Source: Bacteroidia bacterium (GTDB taxonomy: Bacteria; Bacteroidota; Bacteroidia; Chitinophagales; UBA2359). From it: DNA of 64,000 nt. The stretch's first letter is position 1, and each line of letters opens with the position of its first letter. The notes under the pieces are model-generated. The model saw only the letters and a program-made list of their open reading frames with translations. It searched no databases and was not told where the DNA came from. Where the stretch lies: the NCBI GenBank assembly GCA_030427245.1, contig JAUHXA010000009.1:62001-126000 (forward strand), read 5' to 3'. Below, one piece after another: positions 17,868-26,255 of the stretch. The position numbers were made by a program, and so were the translations under genes.

Positions 17868-18614
17868 ATGTTTGACATTCCTTTTGAGCCTACAATTGGC
17901 GGTATCACCATTAATATTCACTTGGTTTTAGAATATGTGGCTTTTTTTGTGGCTTTTCAATATTATGTTTTTTTGCGTAAAAGAAGTGATGATGTGATTT
18001 CCTCCAATAATAGGCTGTCGATCATTTTAGGCGCAATCATTGGAGCTTTGTTGGGTTCACGAATTATGGGCTTTTTGGAAAACCCATTGATTGAAATGTC
18101 AATGGACAACCTACTTCAATTACTCAACAAAAAAACGATTATGGGCGGATTGTTTGGAGGATTGTTGGGCGTAGAGACTGCCAAATGGTTCATTGGAGAA
18201 AAAGAATCTTCGGGCGATTTGTTTACTTTACCTATTGTCTTGGGGATTTTTATTGGCAGAATTGGTTGTTTTCTTTCGGGCATCCATGAGTTTACCTACG
18301 GAAAAGCGACTTCCTTCTTTATGGGAATGGATTTGGGAGATGGAATAGATAGACATCCTACTTCGCTGTATGAATTGTTCTTTTTGATAGGACTTTTCTT
18401 CTTTTTGAAGCGACTGAGAGGCGGAACACAATTGCAGAAAGGGGAATTGTTTCAACTCTTTATGCTTTTTTATTTTGGATTTCGTTTTTTGATTGAATTC
18501 CTAAAGCCCATTGTATTTTTTATCTTTGGTTTGAGCAGCATACAATGGCTCTGCATATTGTGCTTCATTTATTACCACAAAACCATCCTTAAATTCCTAA
18601 AAAATGCCTACTAG
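17868..18614 (+). CDS. Lgt-like (prolipoprotein diacylglyceryl transferase superfamily) membrane protein
   Basis: This is a polytopic inner-membrane protein of 248 aa with about seven hydrophobic helices. Segments recall Lgt: GIFIGRIGCFLSG (like the family's G-x-GRxGNFxNGE), RHPTSLYE (like RHPSQLYE) and a late FGFRFLIEFLKP (like YGxxRFxIEFxR). True Lgt moves diacylglycerol from phosphatidylglycerol to lipoprotein Cys. The changed signature (Cys-Phe-Leu-Ser in place of Asn-Phe-Ile-Asn) and its partner suggest a specialised relative that recognises a glycerolipid. The start at 17868 is preferred; an in-frame ATG at 17829 adds 13 residues. Its end overlaps the radical SAM start by 11 bases, implying translational coupling. 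Confidence 0.78.
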   Translation: MFDIPFEPTIGGITINIHLVLEYVAFFVAFQYYVFLRKRSDDVISSNNRLSIILGAIIGALLGSRIMGFLENPLIEMSMDNLLQLLNKKTIMGGLFGGLLGVETAKWFIGEKESSGDLFTLPIVLGIFIGRIGCFLSGIHEFTYGKATSFFMGMDLGDGIDRHPTSLYELFFLIGLFFFLKRLRGGTQLQKGELFQLFMLFYFGFRFLIEFLKPIVFFIFGLSSIQWLCILCFIYYHKTILKFLKNAY

Positions 18615-19998
18615 AAAATATACTTATTACGACTTCACTCTGAGTCTTTGCCCTCAATGTCTCAAACGAGTAGATGCCAAAATCATCTTTGAAAATGACA
18701 ATGTTTACATGATCAAAAGGTGTAAGGAACATGGTCTTTCAAAAGTTCTGATTGCAGACGATGTGGAGTATTACAAAAACATCCGAAACTACAATAAGAC
18801 ATCAGAAATCCCCCACAAATTTAATACTCAAACGCATTATGGGTGTCCTTACGATTGTGGATTGTGTCCCGATCACGAGCAACATTCTTGTCTGACAGTG
18901 GTGGAAGTTACCGATAGATGCAATCTAACCTGCCCGACTTGCTATGCAGGTTCTTCGCCTCACTATGGAAGGCATCGAACTTTGGAAGAGGTCAAGCAGA
19001 TGTTGGATGCAGTTGTTGAGAACGAAAAAGAACCCGATGTGGTGCAAATCAGTGGAGGAGAACCCACCATACACCCACAGTTTTTTGAAATATTGGACTA
19101 TGCCAAATCCTTGCCCATCAAACATTTGATGCTGAATACCAATGGTATCAAAATCGCCAAAGACTTGGAGTTCGCTAAAAAACTGGCTTCCTACGCTCCT
19201 GATTTTGAAATCTACCTGCAATTTGACTCCTTCAAGAAAGAAGTTTTGGAAACCATGAGAGGGGCAAATTTGGTTACAATAAGAGAGGAAGCTTTGAAGC
19301 ACCTCAATGCGCTGAATTTATCAACTACCTTGGTTGTGACACTTCAAAAAGGACTGAACGATGATGAAATTGGTCAAATCATTGACTTTGCTTTGAAGCA
19401 AAAATGTGTGCGAGGAGTGACTTTGCAGCCTACTCAAATTGCAGGAAGGCTCGAAAACTTCAATCGGCAAACGGATAGAATTACACTAACCGAAGTGAGA
19501 AGAAAAATTTTGGAACAAAGCCCTATTTTCAAGCCAGACGACATCATTCCCGTCCCCTGCAATCCTGATGCGCTGGCTATGGCTTATGTCCTCAAAATAG
19601 GTGGAGAGGTTTTTCCGTTAACGAGGTATATCAACCCAAAAGACTTGCTTGACAATAGCAAAAATACCATCGTTTATGAGCAGGACGAACATTTGCATGG
19701 CAAGATGATAGAGCTATTCAGTACAGGTAATTCGGTGGAGAATGCAAGCGAAAATTTACATTCGATTTTGTGCTGTTTGCCTCAAATTGATGCACCTATG
19801 CTTGGTTATGACAACTTGTTCAGAATCATCATCATGCAGTTTATTGATGCTTATAATTTTGATGTGCGGGCTATCAAAAAATCTTGTGTTCATATTGTGA
19901 ACAAAGACAACAAAATCATTCCTTTTGAGACCATGAATCTCTTTTACCGAGACAACAAAAGAGCATATTTAGAAGAACTTAAAGAATTTTACAAATGA
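18604..19998 (+). CDS. Radical SAM protein of the tetraether-synthase-like (MJ0619/Tes) family
   Basis: 464 aa. An N-terminal metal-binding module has C16-x2-C19 and C40 (KRCKEHG); a second cluster CPYDCGLC lies at 81-88; the SAM-binding cluster CNLTCPTC at 106-113 is followed by a GGEPTIHP strand. The C-terminal third contains CC, then 'FRIIIMQFIDAYNFDV', then KKSCVHIV ... KIIPF, matching the conserved C-terminus of archaeal radical SAM proteins in which Tes joins lipid tails by forming carbon-carbon bonds. From the family I expect modification of a hydrophobic chain, with an Lgt-like partner handling the lipid; the exact reaction is not shown. It overlaps genes on both sides (11 and 4 bases). 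Confidence 0.8.
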   Translation: MPTRKYTYYDFTLSLCPQCLKRVDAKIIFENDNVYMIKRCKEHGLSKVLIADDVEYYKNIRNYNKTSEIPHKFNTQTHYGCPYDCGLCPDHEQHSCLTVVEVTDRCNLTCPTCYAGSSPHYGRHRTLEEVKQMLDAVVENEKEPDVVQISGGEPTIHPQFFEILDYAKSLPIKHLMLNTNGIKIAKDLEFAKKLASYAPDFEIYLQFDSFKKEVLETMRGANLVTIREEALKHLNALNLSTTLVVTLQKGLNDDEIGQIIDFALKQKCVRGVTLQPTQIAGRLENFNRQTDRITLTEVRRKILEQSPIFKPDDIIPVPCNPDALAMAYVLKIGGEVFPLTRYINPKDLLDNSKNTIVYEQDEHLHGKMIELFSTGNSVENASENLHSILCCLPQIDAPMLGYDNLFRIIIMQFIDAYNFDVRAIKKSCVHIVNKDNKIIPFETMNLFYRDNKRAYLEELKEFYK

Positions 19999-20192
19999 TA
20001 TTACTTGAAATTGGTAGTGGACTTGAAATTATTTTTGCCTTCGTTTTGTTGTTGTGGTTGATTCCTATTGTGATGTTCATTGTGGGATTGACCCGACTCA
20101 AAAACAGGCCTCAAAATGCCAAAATCTTGATGATTATTTCGGGAATATGGTTGTTGATTGGGATAAGCTTCTGTGGGTCGCTGGGAATGTAA
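19995..20192 (+). CDS. Two-helix membrane miniprotein 1
   Basis: 65 aa, beginning at an ATGA overlap with the radical SAM stop, so almost certainly translated from the same message. It has two predicted membrane helices ('IIFAFVLLLWLIPIVMFIVGL' broken by a Pro) around a basic loop (RLKNRPQNAK), and the second helix carries GIWLLIGISFCG. The loop and second helix are shared with the next two genes, so this is the most diverged of three tandem paralogues. Function unknown; location and linkage suggest an accessory to the lipid-acting proteins. Confidence 0.72.
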   Translation: MILLEIGSGLEIIFAFVLLLWLIPIVMFIVGLTRLKNRPQNAKILMIISGIWLLIGISFCGSLGM

Positions 20193-20220
20193 GGGGCATA
20201 ATTTAAAATTGCATAAGATT

Positions 20221-20412
20221 TTGGAAGACATTTTTATTTGGACGCTTTTTTTCTTACTGATTTTTTTTGGAGTAGCGCCTATGATTTTGATGATTGTCGG
20301 TGCGTCTCAAATGAAAAAGGATTCGCCAAAAGCCAAGAAAATGTTCATCATTGCAGGAATATGGCTATTGATTGGAGCAGGTTCTTGTGGATTGGTCATT
20401 GGAGTTTTTTAA
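20221..20412 (+). CDS. Two-helix membrane miniprotein 2
   Basis: About 63 aa from a TTG at 20221, which gives an N-terminus (MEDIFIW) aligned with its paralogues; longer starts back to a GTG at 20173 overlap the previous gene. It has two hydrophobic helices separated by MKKDSPKAKK, and the second helix is IIAGIWLLIGAGSCG. The conserved Cys sits in a lipobox-like context but near the C-terminus, so it is not a lipoprotein signal. Third closely spaced small gene after the radical SAM gene; no recognised domain. Confidence 0.65.
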   Translation: MEDIFIWTLFFLLIFFGVAPMILMIVGASQMKKDSPKAKKMFIIAGIWLLIGAGSCGLVIGVF

Positions 20413-20445
20413 TCATTATTTTTCAAGAATTTAAATACTACCCAA

Positions 20446-20634
20446 ATGGAAGGTATTCTTATTTTAGGACTTATTCTTATGCTGCTGCTTTTTTGGCTAA
20501 CTCCTATGGTTATGATAATAATGGGTGCAGTCCAAATGAAAAAGAATCCACCAAAAGCCAAAAAAATGATCATCATTGCAGGAATATGGCTGTTGATTGG
20601 AGCAGGTTCTTGTGGGCTATTAATGCTGGGATAA
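20446..20634 (+). CDS. Two-helix membrane miniprotein 3
   Basis: 62 aa from ATG (MEGILILGLIL). It is nearly identical to miniprotein 2 in the loop and second helix (MKKNPPKAKKM, then IIIAGIWLLIGAGSCG), and the DNA is also similar, indicating recent tandem duplication. The pattern of hydrophobic helix, basic Lys/Pro loop and hydrophobic helix predicts an inner-membrane hairpin. It ends the cluster, followed by a hairpin at 20655. Confidence 0.75.
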   Translation: MEGILILGLILMLLLFWLTPMVMIIMGAVQMKKNPPKAKKMIIIAGIWLLIGAGSCGLLMLG

Positions 20635-20654
20635 ACAAAAGAAATGAAAACAAA

Positions 20655-20684
20655 ATGCCCGATAAAACTATTTTTATCGGGCAT
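20655..20684. terminator. Hairpin terminator after the Lgt/radical SAM cluster
   Basis: ATGCCCGATAAAA pairs with TTTTATCGGGCAT across a very short loop. The A/T-rich stem base lets it act in either direction; a distinct trailing T-run is absent on the plus strand. Confidence 0.6.
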
Positions 20685-20804
20685 CGAAATATAAATCAAT
20701 AAAAGTTGAGTAGATAAACAAAAAATGGTTGTAAGTACACCTTCAATGTATTTATTGTAATCTATTGAAGTCTGACTTTCCGCTTCTCCACTCTATCTTC
20801 TCTC

Positions 20805-21674
20805 TTATTTCTTCATTTTTGTCCATTCTGCAATAGACTCCTCATTCATTTTCACATAATCCATGTTGTTTGCTTCTTTCGCTTTCGCCAAAGATTCTTT
20901 AGCATGTTCGATAGCATCACTGTATTCTCCCATTTTGGCTTCAATCAAAGATGCTTGACGCAATACCCAGAATTTTTCATCCGCACCCATTTTCAAAGCT
21001 TTCGTCATCCATTCATGTGCCTGCTTCAAATCTTGACCATTTTCAGCATAAAAACGAGCAGCAGAATAGTAATCACCCCAAGATGGACCAGCCATTACTT
21101 TGTCAATAGAAGCCAAGACTGATTTGGTCGTACCAACCCCCAAAGGAATAGTAACCATCGTATTAGCCCACTTCAAATTGATATTCGCACCATCATTGGT
21201 CAAGTCGCTTACGTCAATAGTAAATGTCTCAACAGTATGTCCCATTTTTGTAGGTTTCACTACAAATCGCAAAGCATCCTCTTCTGTTTTATAATTATCA
21301 CCACCTGTACCACCGTGAGTAATATTGTTGTGGAAAATAATCGTCCATTCTGATTCACCAGGAATCGTATAAAGAGCATACTTACCCTTCTTCAATTCTT
21401 TGCCGCCTACTGTCACATCATCGCTGAAAGACACCTTAGTAGAAGCATTTGCACCTGTACGCCACATAACACCATAAGGCACCAAATCACCAAAAATATC
21501 TCGACCTTTTTTGCTAGGACGAGAATATTCAATCGTTACATCTGTCAAACCTACGGTTTGTTCCAATTTGCTAGAAGGACTTGGAGCGGGGGTTTTCAAC
21601 TGAGCATCCGCTGTCAAAGTACCAAACAACACACAAACGATAAGACAAATCGAAATTTGCAATAATCCTTTCAT
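20805..21674 (-). CDS. Secreted DUF2911 protein with TPR-like tail
   Basis: 289 aa with a signal peptide ending TADAQ. Residues ~30-190 are a DUF2911 domain: 'VTIEYSRPSKKGRDIFG', then VPYGVMWRTGANASTKVSFS, then GKYALYTIPGE and WTIIFHNN, all typical of this Bacteroidota-rich family. The remainder (~200-285) is helical with TPR-like spacing (ARFYAENGQDLKQAHEWMTKAL). Function is not known for the family; it is probably periplasmic. It is monocistronic and convergent with the miniprotein cluster. Confidence 0.88.
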   Translation of the reverse strand: MKGLLQISICLIVCVLFGTLTADAQLKTPAPSPSSKLEQTVGLTDVTIEYSRPSKKGRDIFGDLVPYGVMWRTGANASTKVSFSDDVTVGGKELKKGKYALYTIPGESEWTIIFHNNITHGGTGGDNYKTEEDALRFVVKPTKMGHTVETFTIDVSDLTNDGANINLKWANTMVTIPLGVGTTKSVLASIDKVMAGPSWGDYYSAARFYAENGQDLKQAHEWMTKALKMGADEKFWVLRQASLIEAKMGEYSDAIEHAKESLAKAKEANNMDYVKMNEESIAEWTKMKK

Positions 21675-21769
21675 TCTTTTTTATTTTTTAAAGTTAAAAC
21701 TGATGGATATAATATTTTGCAAAATTAACAACAAAATGTTATTTTTCATCCTATTCAGGCAATCAAACA

Positions 21770-22294
21770 ATGACACCTTCAAAACATAACTCTAAATTAA
21801 TGTCCAATATACCTGCATTGAAGTTCATCCAAAAAGAATCTATCCACTTAATCGGCATGTCCATTTTTGGAAATTTTCACGAACAGCCCATCATTCCAAA
21901 ATTGTGGCAAGAATTTACTCCTCACATCTCCAAAATCCCCAACAAAGTTAATGACAATCAATGTTTTGGAGTAGAAACATACACTGATAGTTTTATGAAA
22001 CACAATCAGTGGCACTACATGGTCGCCGTAGAAGTCAGCACCTTAGAGACTATTCCTATTTTGTGTACTGCCAAAACTTTGCCGCCCAACTTATATGCTG
22101 TTTTTACCCATACAGGCGCTATTCGTTCAATAACCAAAACATTTGATTACATTTACAGCAAATGGCTCCCCAATAGCAACTATGAGATTGCAGCTCCTTA
22201 TGATTTTGAATTTTATGACGAAAGATTCAAGAAGGAGGAGGAAGATTCTGAATTGGATATTTATCTTCCTGTTAAACAAAAAGTTTTTTCCTAA
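21770..22294 (+). CDS. GyrI-like / AraC effector-binding domain protein
   Basis: 174 aa, cytosolic. The layout of two beta-alpha-beta halves with 'HLIGMSIFGNF', 'CFGVETY', 'WHYMVAVEVS', 'YAVFTHTGAIRSITKTFDYIYSKWLP' and 'DFEFYDERF' matches the GyrI-like small-molecule binding domain that follows the helix-turn-helix in Rob/BmrR-type regulators. No DNA-binding domain is present, so it is a stand-alone ligand binder. A second in-frame ATG (21800) could be the true start. It precedes the TPR gene by 44 bases, perhaps as an operon. Confidence 0.82.
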   Translation: MTPSKHNSKLMSNIPALKFIQKESIHLIGMSIFGNFHEQPIIPKLWQEFTPHISKIPNKVNDNQCFGVETYTDSFMKHNQWHYMVAVEVSTLETIPILCTAKTLPPNLYAVFTHTGAIRSITKTFDYIYSKWLPNSNYEIAAPYDFEFYDERFKKEEEDSELDIYLPVKQKVFS

Positions 22295-22338
22295 ATTTGT
22301 TCAAAACCTATTATTCACTTCAATTATTTTCCATCACT

Positions 22339-23424
22339 ATGTCTTCAAAAGAAGAAACCTCCATTGAGCTACAAGAACGCCTTCAATCACTCAGAGATCA
22401 GCTGGCTTCCCTATCCGAACCCATAGAGGATGCTGTAAAACAGACCAAAGCTAACTTGTTGTTCGAACTCGGTAAAACGGAGATAGAAGCAGGCAATTTT
22501 GAAGCAGCTTTGCCCCATTTAGAAGAAAGTGCTTCTCTACATGAGGAAGAAAGTATCCATCAAGCAGAGGTTTTCTTCGAACTCAGCACAGCTTATTTGA
22601 ATTTAACTAAATTGGATAAAGCTGAAAACTACATTAAAAAATCAATAAACACCTATAACCTTATAGAAGAAATAGTTGCTTTACATAAAGCCATTCGTCA
22701 GTTGGCACTGATTTATGCCCAACAAGGAAATATTGAAGATGCAGAAAAGCTCATTCAAAAGAAAATCGAACATACTACGACTTTAGAAAACTGGCAGGAA
22801 GCAGGGAAATTTTATGGTTTTGCAGGAGAATTGGCGGCTGCTCAAAAAAACTATCAAATAGCCTTCAATCATTTTAGAAATGGATTAAAAGCGTTGAAAA
22901 AAACAAATGGAAATCACGAAACCATGGGCGAATATTATGAAGCCCTTGCTCGATTGTTGCTACATTTCAAAAAAAATGAGGAAGCCATTCATAGCTTCGA
23001 AGAAGCTGCAACCGCCTTTCAACTGGCAAACAAACCGTTGCTACAAGGAGGTGTGTTAACCTTGATAGCAAAGATATGGGAAGGAGAAGGAAAATACCTA
23101 AAAGCAATTCCTTATTTGCAGCAAGCAACAGAGGCATTCAAACAATCAGACGAAGACAGTAGTGCCATGCAAACAGCTGACGCTCATTATCAAGCTGCTT
23201 ATTTGTATGAACAAGAAAAACAATGGGAAAATGCTCTTGCTGAATATAAAGCCGCATTACCTTTTGCTCAAAAAACGGATGACGAAATGATGATCGCTTC
23301 TGTTGAAGATTCGATTGAACAATGCGAAGAAAAATTACATTCTAAATCTAAATCCAAAAAATCTTCAAATAATGATGAGAGAAAGAAAAGCTTTTTAGGG
23401 AAATTGAAGGATATGTTTGGATAA
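22339..23424 (+). CDS. TPR-repeat protein
   Basis: 361 aa from the ATG at 22339 (MSSKEETSIELQ). It is nearly all helical with repeated ~40-residue TPR motifs such as 'FFELSTAYLNLTKLDKAENYIKKSI' and 'YEALARLLLHFKKNEEAIHSFEEAA', and a Lys/Ser-rich C-terminus. There is no signal peptide or membrane segment, so it is a cytosolic scaffold. It is unrelated in layout to the CHAT proteins downstream. The longer TTG start at 22297 lies in upstream sequence and is unlikely. Confidence 0.85.
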   Translation: MSSKEETSIELQERLQSLRDQLASLSEPIEDAVKQTKANLLFELGKTEIEAGNFEAALPHLEESASLHEEESIHQAEVFFELSTAYLNLTKLDKAENYIKKSINTYNLIEEIVALHKAIRQLALIYAQQGNIEDAEKLIQKKIEHTTTLENWQEAGKFYGFAGELAAAQKNYQIAFNHFRNGLKALKKTNGNHETMGEYYEALARLLLHFKKNEEAIHSFEEAATAFQLANKPLLQGGVLTLIAKIWEGEGKYLKAIPYLQQATEAFKQSDEDSSAMQTADAHYQAAYLYEQEKQWENALAEYKAALPFAQKTDDEMMIASVEDSIEQCEEKLHSKSKSKKSSNNDERKKSFLGKLKDMFG

Positions 23425-23485
23425 CACATAACACCTACCTAATAGGTTTCTTATCTCACTTATTCTCAAAAATTTCAACTTTACT

Positions 23486-23929
23486 TCAATTCAACTCTAA
23501 ATGCGCAACTGCTGCCCGCAAAGCCAACTGATAACCCATCGTTCCCAAGCCGCAAATTACTCCAACGGCAATGCCGCTGATATAAGAAAAATGTCGAAAG
23601 GCTTCACGTTTGTGGACATTGGAAATATGTACTTCAAAAATAGGTAAATCAGACGCTACCAAAGCATCTCTCAATGCCACTGAAGTGTGTGTATAACCAC
23701 CTGGATTGATGATAATTGCATGATTTTTTGTACGGGCATTGTGTATGAGGTCAATTAATGTTCCTTCACCATTTGCTTGCTGACAAACAACTTCTACCCC
23801 TAACTCCTTCCCCAACTCCATGCACCGATTGTCGACATCTTTCAATGTTTCATAGCCATACATTTGGGGTTCCCTTTTGCCAAGAAGATTTAGGTTCGGG
23901 CCGTTGAGAATCAGAATAGATTTGTTCAT
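23486..23929 (-). CDS. aroQ: Type II 3-dehydroquinate dehydratase
   Basis: This is the shikimate-pathway enzyme removing water from 3-dehydroquinate. 147 aa, the standard length of the type II dodecamer. Diagnostic stretches are present: [19 protein letters not shown] (with the catalytic Tyr in the lid), [30 protein letters not shown] (Asn, His and Thr of the active site) and [19 protein letters not shown], ending in a GYxxAL helix. It stands alone. Confidence 0.96.
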   Translation of the reverse strand: MNKSILILNGPNLNLLGKREPQMYGYETLKDVDNRCMELGKELGVEVVCQQANGEGTLIDLIHNARTKNHAIIINPGGYTHTSVALRDALVASDLPIFEVHISNVHKREAFRHFSYISGIAVGVICGLGTMGYQLALRAAVAHLELN

Positions 23930-24163
23930 AATTGAAAGGTATAAATTATCTTATGAAAATGTGTGTTAGATTTTCAAAAACCTAACACATATAGCACAGA
24001 CAAAATTAAATAGATGAAACGAGTTAGTTATCTACAATTTCAATGTACAGAAAAATTGCGTTATGGGTAGAAATTGAAAAATAAGATTAGAAAAGCAAAA
24101 TTTGCCAATGTTAAAGCTACGAGAAATAGCTGATTTACACCAATATTTTGAGAGAGTTTCTGG

Positions 24164-24417
24164 ATACCTATTTGTTGGGGTCAAAATCATGAAAAGTTGA
24201 AAAACGCTGAAACGTTCAAATTGAAGGTTTTTGATTTCCTCCACCAACTTACCTTTTGAACGCAAAAAAAAGAAGAGGATTGGGCATCAATGCCTACTGA
24301 GTAAAAAAGAAAAAATAACTTCCCGACCGATATTCCCCTTTTGAAAGGGGGTGGGGTATGTTAGCAAAAGAAAACGGGGAGTTATTTTTTTACCGTTACT
24401 GATGACAAGAGTTCAAA
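24164..24417 (-). pseudogene. Decayed fragment of an NAD(P)H-binding (HTATIP2-like) oxidoreductase, split by a MITE
   Basis: On the minus strand, codons for FELLSS (24417-24400) run into MITE copy C; beyond it the frame resumes as VGIDAQSSSFF, then shifts frame and continues as RSKGKLVEEIK ... FERFSVFQ ... MILTPTNRY. The same segment, intact and ~80% similar in DNA, is at 48716-48870. Removing the element and one TGA copy restores FELLSSVGIDA. The rest of the gene is missing. It lies in the 607-base gap 23930-24536, which otherwise holds nothing recognisable. Confidence 0.82.
24301..24399 (+). mobile_element. GTAA-ended MITE, copy C (inserted in a pseudogene)
   Basis: A 99-bp element with GTAA...TTAC ends and AAAAAATAACT / AGTTATTTTTTT arms, flanked by TGA on both sides (24298-24300, 24400-24402). 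The interior AGGGGG/CCCC hairpin and GGGTATGTTAGC core are shared with copies A and B. The interrupted reading frame on either side gives direct evidence that this is an insertion. Confidence 0.88.
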
Positions 24418-24536
24418 AATTTCTCATGAAATAAGATTTGATGGACTGTTCTCTCAAATATCCTCAAAATTTCCCGATTTTCACTATATTGAAGTCTAAA
24501 TCTCTCTTCTCTTCCTCAGCTTAAATCAAATAAAAT

Positions 24537-26243
24537 ATGCCAACTAAAATATATGATGCCATTATTGTCGGTTCAGGCGCAGGCGGTGGGATGGCAACAA
24601 AAATTCTTTCTGAAGCAGGAATGAAAGTCGCTCTTGTGGAGGCAGGGCCTTATTTTGACCCAAAAGACCCTGCCACCATGACTCAAATGAAATGGCCTTG
24701 GGAATCACCTCGAAGAGGTGCAAATACCAACCGTGCATTTGGAGACTATGATATGTCTTGGGGAGATTGGGAAGTAGAGGGTGAACCTTATACACAAGAA
24801 AAAGGAACGAACTTCATGTGGTGGCGTTCTCGAATGTTGGGAGGACGCACCAATCACTGGGGACGGATTTCTCTGCGTTTTGGTCCCGATGATTTCAAGC
24901 ATAAAGATATAGATGGTTTGGGCGAAAATTGGCCCATTAGTTATGAAGAAATCAAACCTTATTACGACCGATTAGACAAAATGGTGGGTGTTTTTGGTTC
25001 AAAAGAAAACCGATACAACGACCCCGATGGATTTTTCCTACCTCCTCCAAAACCACGCCTTCACGAACTCTACTACATAAAAGGAGCCAGAAAAGCAGGC
25101 GTAGATGTGATTCCCTCTCGCTTGTCTATTTTGACCAAAAAGCTGAATAATGATAGAGGCGTTTGCTATTATTGCCGTCAATGCAATCGCTCCTGCAATG
25201 TATATGGTGATTTTTCGTCCAGCTCGGTTTTCATCATTCCAGCCGTCAATGGCGGACAAGTAGATTTGTATGTAAACAGCATGGTCAGAACCGTTACTAC
25301 CGACGAAAATGGTAAAGCTACTGGCGTTTCGTTTATCAACAAAGAAGACCGAAAAGAGTACAAATTAAAAGCACATTCGGTTGTTTTGGGAGCTTCTGCT
25401 TGTAGTACGGCCCGTATTTTATTGAATTCCAAAAGCAAGCAACATCCCAATGGCTTAGGCAATAGCAGTGATTTGGTGGGCCGCTACTTACACGACTCAA
25501 CTGGTGGTGGAAGAATGGCTTTTATTCCTGCCTTGATGGACAGAAAAACAAACTACAATGAAGATGGCGTAGGCGGTTTGCACGTTTATTCGCCTTGGTG
25601 GTTGGACAACAAAAAATTGGATTTCCCAAGAGGTTACCACATCGAAGTTTGGGGCGGAATGGGAATGCCCAGTTATGGTGTGGGCTTCAATGTGACTGAG
25701 TTCAATAAACTAATCGGTGGTGAAGTAGGTGGATACGGTGATAAGTTGCGAAAAGATGTCAGACGGTATTATGGCGCTATCATGGGAATGGAAGGGCGAG
25801 GAGAATCCATTGCATTGAAGGATAATCGCTGCGAATTAGACCCTATGGTAGTCGACCAGTTTGGAATTCCAGTTTTGAAGTTCAACTACAAATGGTCAAA
25901 TCACGAAAGATATCAAGCCCGACACATGCAAGATACCTTTGAAGAAATCATTCATGCAATGGGCGGTATGCCTTTGGGAGACAAACCGACTGAAGAACAA
26001 GATTGGGGACTGTTGAAGCCTGGTCAAATTATCCACGAAGTAGGAACGACTCGAATGGGGAATGACCCAAAAACTTCTGTGACCAATAAATACTGTCAGT
26101 TACACGATGCCGACAATGTATTCATCGTGGATGCGGGGCCATTTGTCAGTCAGGCAGATAAAAACTGCACTTGGACGATTATGGCATTGGCAATGCGTAC
26201 TTCTGAATATGTGGTAAAACAGTACAAACAACGAAACATCTAA
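24537..26243 (+). CDS. GMC-family FAD-dependent dehydrogenase
   Basis: 568 aa. The N-terminus binds FAD (IIVGSGAGGGMATKIL); the middle has a MLGGRTNHWGR segment and a Cys-rich patch (CYYCRQCNRSCNVYG) as in gluconate/fructose dehydrogenase-type members; the C-terminus has HEVGTTRMG and the final FAD-contact block NVFIVDAGPFVSQADKN. It oxidises a sugar or sugar acid; the substrate is not predictable. It has no signal peptide of its own; the partner at 26256 carries a twin-Arg-like leader, so the pair is probably exported together. The 12-base gap supports an operon. Confidence 0.92.
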   Translation: MPTKIYDAIIVGSGAGGGMATKILSEAGMKVALVEAGPYFDPKDPATMTQMKWPWESPRRGANTNRAFGDYDMSWGDWEVEGEPYTQEKGTNFMWWRSRMLGGRTNHWGRISLRFGPDDFKHKDIDGLGENWPISYEEIKPYYDRLDKMVGVFGSKENRYNDPDGFFLPPPKPRLHELYYIKGARKAGVDVIPSRLSILTKKLNNDRGVCYYCRQCNRSCNVYGDFSSSSVFIIPAVNGGQVDLYVNSMVRTVTTDENGKATGVSFINKEDRKEYKLKAHSVVLGASACSTARILLNSKSKQHPNGLGNSSDLVGRYLHDSTGGGRMAFIPALMDRKTNYNEDGVGGLHVYSPWWLDNKKLDFPRGYHIEVWGGMGMPSYGVGFNVTEFNKLIGGEVGGYGDKLRKDVRRYYGAIMGMEGRGESIALKDNRCELDPMVVDQFGIPVLKFNYKWSNHERYQARHMQDTFEEIIHAMGGMPLGDKPTEEQDWGLLKPGQIIHEVGTTRMGNDPKTSVTNKYCQLHDADNVFIVDAGPFVSQADKNCTWTIMALAMRTSEYVVKQYKQRNI

Positions 26244-26255
26244 AACAAATACACG

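Noticed and set aside
20238-20702. 154-codon ORF over miniproteins 2 and 3
   Set aside because: It is a shadow frame; the in-frame small proteins are paralogous to each other and better supported.
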